This document shows positions 62,001 through 64,000 of a stretch of 64,000 nucleotides of DNA, piece by piece. Location: assembly GCA_036852015.1 (NCBI GenBank), contig JAANDG010000256.1, positions 124,001 through 188,000 of the forward strand. The letters run 5' to 3'. The position numbers were made by a program, and so were the translations under genes. The notes beneath the pieces were generated by a model. That model worked only from the letters and a program-made list of their open reading frames with translations. It ran no database searches and was not told the DNA's origin. Numbering within the stretch: position 1 is the stretch's first letter; every line of letters begins with the position of its first letter. The DNA comes from Pelodera strongyloides. Its lineage: Eukaryota > Nematoda > Chromadorea > Rhabditida > Rhabditidae.

Positions 62001-64000
62001 CATTGATTTGGGGGGGGGGGGCGGGGGGGGGGTGTGAGAGGGCTTTTTGTGAATGACATCTGTTTTTAATAAACAGTGTGCATTTAGTGATGAATTCGAA
62101 CGTGAGTACGAAATGGTTGGGGCAAATGGAGGATTTCCTGGCGACGGATCTCTAACCGTGGATATTCCACTATCATCCACTTCTTCAATGCAACAACCAA
62201 GGTATTTCTTTAATTCAATCCATCTAAAGACTTGTTGCTAGATTCTGGGTCCTTTTCTTTGTTTCAGAACACTTATGAGTTCTCTTTGCAGGTACATGAT
62301 CGTTCACAAGTCGGAAACGCCGAGCGCTGTCTCTCCACGAAGCAGAGCCAGTCTGAGTGTCGACCTTGATTTCATTCAGTCGTCGACAACGTCGACTGCC
62401 GACACTTTCCGATCACCCGAACTGGAGGCAAGACCCATCACTGAGTCTGTCTCCGTCTACCATTGTGGGAGTTCCGATGAGGAACAAAACTTTGAGGTAA
62501 CCGTGATTGCAGTCACCTCAACAAAAAATATTATTCGTTCAAGGAGGAGGCTCAGGAGAATGAAGTGCTCATATGGTTTCCTTTTATCGAAAGATGATGG
62601 TATTAAATTCCGAAAGACATGCTTAACAAAGCAAAAGCTCTTAATTGGAAGGAGTAAATCAATATAACAATGAATTCTATCAACATTTTGGATCGTAGTA
62701 AATAGTTGATTTCCATAGTGGGCATGCAAATTTTGTGCTGGCTTGCAAAATGACTTGTAATTTTGATAGAATTCATAGTTTTATATTGATTTTTTTATAT
62801 TGACTCCTTCAAATTAAGAGCTTTTGCTTTGTAAAGCATGTCTTTCGGAATTTAATACCATCATCTTTCCATAAAGGAAACTATTTGAGCACTTCATTCT
62901 CGTGAGCTTCCTCCTTTAAGAATTATTTTCTGCTTATGAATTGTGTTGAAACTTATACAGAAAAACAGAGTTCTGATGTATTTTATGCAAAATTTGCGAA
63001 TGGATTCCCATTTCCGGCACGGTTAGGAATTAAATTTATAATATGGTTTCTTGGTAGGCAATAAAGAAACAAAGCAGAAAAGATCATGCAAAGTAAAAGA
63101 AACTAAGTCGACCAACAGGAACCCAAAGATTCGGCGCTTCACAACGCGCGTATACTGACGAGGGACCAAAATGGGTTTTTCCTTACAAACAAACAAATTA
63201 CATGAAAACATACAAAGGCATGAAAACATACAATTTGCAACAATTTGCATCGAAGATGTGCCATTTCGTAAAATTACGTAATATAGAAGATCTGAACAGT
63301 TTCTGTGTATTCGGAGAATGTATACTACATGTTTCAGCTGGTCGACTACCCAATCAGCCCGAATGGCTCGACATACGCCGAAGATCAGGTGGCGTCGACT
63401 AGCCGAAGTAGCGACATCGACGACACTCCCATCGAACAGTTTGTAGATGTCTACCACCCGGGACACATGGAGGAAACCGAAACAAAATCAATTGTCATAG
63501 AATATGAAACTAATTTCGAGGACTTCGAGACCTACATTCCTGAACGCGCCAATGTGAGCGGTAACTTCGCGGAGGCCAATGCATTTGCACAAGAACAACG
63601 ACGCAGATTGTTGTCGAGACAGGAACCAACAAGAGAAAGCGATGAAACAACACATCTGGACTATACAATTCTGGAAGGACCTGTCGATTCTACTCCACGC
63701 GCCAGTGACATTGATGGAGAGCCACTCACCACTCATGTAGCAGTTTACCACAGCAGTCGTTCAGACGAGCCAGTTGTTCACGAGGAAAAGACAGTCCAGA
63801 TTGTCGAGCCTACACGATCCTTGGGAGATAAGATCACCGGATTGTTCAAGAGAGGACCAGCCCATCTGGACTATCCAATTTCGGAAGTGTTCGAAGGACC
63901 TGTCGATTCTACTCTACGCGCCAGTGACATCGATGGAGAGCCGCTCACCACTCATGTTGCTGTCTACCACAGCGGTCGCTCAGACGAGCCAGTTGTTCAC
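56033..64000 (+). CDS. Large repetitive Ser/Thr-rich protein, N-terminal part (possibly giant-ankyrin/UNC-44 type); continues past the window
   Basis: Exons: 56033-56075, 61154-61374, 61528-61616, 61723-61809, 62088-62201, 62292-62496, 63338 to window end (frame open throughout). The first exon (MSDRDRISERPERIG) follows a TATATTTTCAG acceptor by 10 nt and is joined in phase 1 to HDASRPTWTVTRREQ across a 5.1-kb intron. Downstream the protein is rich in Ser, Thr, Asp and Glu with Thr runs (TTTVITTTTTTYRVVEV). It has no membrane segment or enzyme motif. The last exon carries a repeat built from LDYPIS, EGPVDST, RASDIDGEPLTTHVAVYHS and RSDEPVVH; two copies are visible (about 63656-63780 and 63868-64000), with looser versions earlier (VSVYHCGSSDEEQ, VDVYHPGHMEET). 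It resembles my recollection of the STEP-type insert of nematode UNC-44, which is unconfirmed. The first-exon link is inferred from phase and signals only. Confidence 0.6.
56930..57240 (-). mobile_element. LINE (non-LTR retrotransposon) remnant, C-terminal reverse transcriptase tail
   Basis: On the minus strand a frame reads SVVFNPYKQRDKLALERIQR, then TFTKRVF, then LKLDLLVNRRKRADAKMLRK. This matches the typical segment after the RT domain in LINEs (WNPY...D...LE.IQRRFTKR..., then L..L..RR..AD). Only about 100 codons are left; catalytic motifs are absent. It lies in the long first intron of the repetitive-protein gene, antisense to it. Confidence 0.6.
57576..57632. repeat. 11-bp tandem repeat CGCACCCGACG
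   Basis: Five head-to-tail copies, very GC-rich in an AT-rich intron. Confidence 0.93.
58291..58370 (-). tRNA. tRNA-like sequence, anticodon-loop ATG; probable pseudogene
   Basis: On the minus strand GCTAGCATAGCTCAACAGGT begins a D-arm (GCTC...GAGC). CTATGAA forms the anticodon loop, a variable region of about 15 nt follows, then the T-arm GTGGG-TTCGAAT-CTCGC (all pairs if G-T is allowed). The acceptor ends pair poorly and the anticodon stem has a G-G mismatch. It is probably a tRNA pseudogene or the head of a second SINE family. Confidence 0.4.
58500..58640. repeat. Inverted-repeat cluster
   Basis: Short hairpins in tandem: CGGCCCGATCGGCCGAAGGCCG and AAGAGCCCGTAGGGCTCTT, followed by GGTATTATATAAAACAGA, which resembles the TATTATATAAAGGAGAA words at about 5735 and 58187. 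Possibly part of a dispersed non-coding repeat. Confidence 0.45.
59022..59217 (+). mobile_element. tRNA-derived SINE, copy 3
   Basis: Starts GGGGTCTGGTGGTCCAGTGG and follows the other copies through GCGCGTTCGTCTCTAACGCA and the body to CTCTGCGGAACAT, with scattered changes (AACATGGGCG, CCCAAAGACG). It lacks the AATAAA-type tail and is abutted directly by the 35-bp satellite. Confidence 0.85.
59222..60455. repeat. 35-bp satellite array
   Basis: Roughly 35 tandem copies of a 35-bp unit containing CATATATTGAAACGTATTTT followed by GAACATCTCCATTCC. The central part (about 59750-60330) is almost perfectly homogeneous. Both flanks hold diverged variants (CCTTATATTGAAACGT, TTTGAAGATCTCC). A few units differ by one base in length. 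A short outlying piece of the array lies at about 60840-60890. Confidence 0.95.
60470..60790. repeat. Second satellite, CCCCGATATGGCCCCGAT type
   Basis: About ten irregular copies of a GC-richer unit (AAAAACCCCGATATGGCCCC). The array ends with an inverted copy (GATCGGGGCCATATGAGGG). It interrupts the 35-bp satellite, fragments of which resume after it. Confidence 0.9.
61995..62035. repeat. Poly-G tract
   Basis: GATTTGGGGGGGGGGGCGGG and further G up to 62032, in the intron before the exon at 62088. Possible G-quadruplex and a likely place for length errors. Confidence 0.8.
62538..62920. mobile_element. TTAA-type foldback MITE, family B, copy 2
   Basis: Starts AAGGAGGAGGCTCAGGAGAA and ends TTCTCGTGAGCTTCCTCCTT with TTAA at the right side. 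The left TTAA is changed to TTCA. Inner sequence (TTTCCTTTTATCGAAAGATG, GGGCATGCAAATTTTGTG) matches the copy in the LATS intron at 38284-38701. It sits in the intron 62497-63337. Confidence 0.85.

Overview
The window reads as nuclear DNA of a nematode. It is AT-rich, with many short exons joined by introns that end in a pyrimidine-rich TTTYAG acceptor. Several genes have an acceptor only 0-10 nt before the ATG, as expected for spliced-leader trans-splicing. The gene complement includes a LATS/Warts kinase, FAM91, HIBADH, a class I mannosidase and a large S/T-rich repetitive protein. The very high exon number (26 visible in the kinase, 22 in FAM91) suggests an intron-rich rhabditid-like worm, but I cannot name the genus. 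I found no bacterial operons, CRISPR arrays or riboswitches.

Layout. 1-2380 (-): 5' part of a GH47 alpha-1,2-mannosidase, whose 3' end lies off the window. 2900-4909 (-): complete 3-hydroxyisobutyrate dehydrogenase in 9 exons. 4910-5389: shared divergent promoter region. 5390-10156 (+): an 18-exon protein with two BTB units and four C2H2 zinc fingers. 11543-23644 (+): FAM91A1 homologue in 22 exons. Its fifth visible intron holds a full-length Ty3/Gypsy LTR retrotransposon (12927-18399) with near-identical LTRs, a 5-bp target duplication and a frameshifted pol. 23645-28825: intergenic, filled by a tRNA-derived SINE, two TTAA-flanked foldback elements, a TA-flanked Tc1/mariner-like MITE and purine/pyrimidine-rich DNA. 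28826-39524 (+): LATS/Warts kinase in 26 visible exons, its introns carrying SINEs and MITEs. 39525-55490: long gene-poor stretch whose main structure is a 3,008-bp hAT-like transposon nested inside a TTAA foldback MITE. 56033-64000 (+): 5' part of a large repetitive Ser/Thr-rich protein, possibly of the giant-ankyrin (UNC-44) type. Its 5-kb first intron contains a LINE fragment, tRNA-like sequences, a SINE and two satellites.

The genes do not form one pathway. HIBADH acts in valine breakdown, the mannosidase in N-glycan trimming, FAM91 in endosome-to-Golgi vesicle capture, LATS in Hippo signalling, and the BTB-zinc finger protein is probably a transcription factor. The shared feature is transposon load. 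At least three TTAA-flanked foldback families, one tRNA-SINE family, a TA-flanked MITE, an 8-bp-TSD hAT element, a 5-bp-TSD LTR element and a LINE remnant all sit in introns or between genes, and none interrupts an exon that I could trace.

Exon models were made by eye, using splice consensus, phase and similarity to families I recognise. For HIBADH, the BTB gene and FAM91 the summed coding lengths are exact multiples of three (302, 615 and 778 aa), which supports those models.
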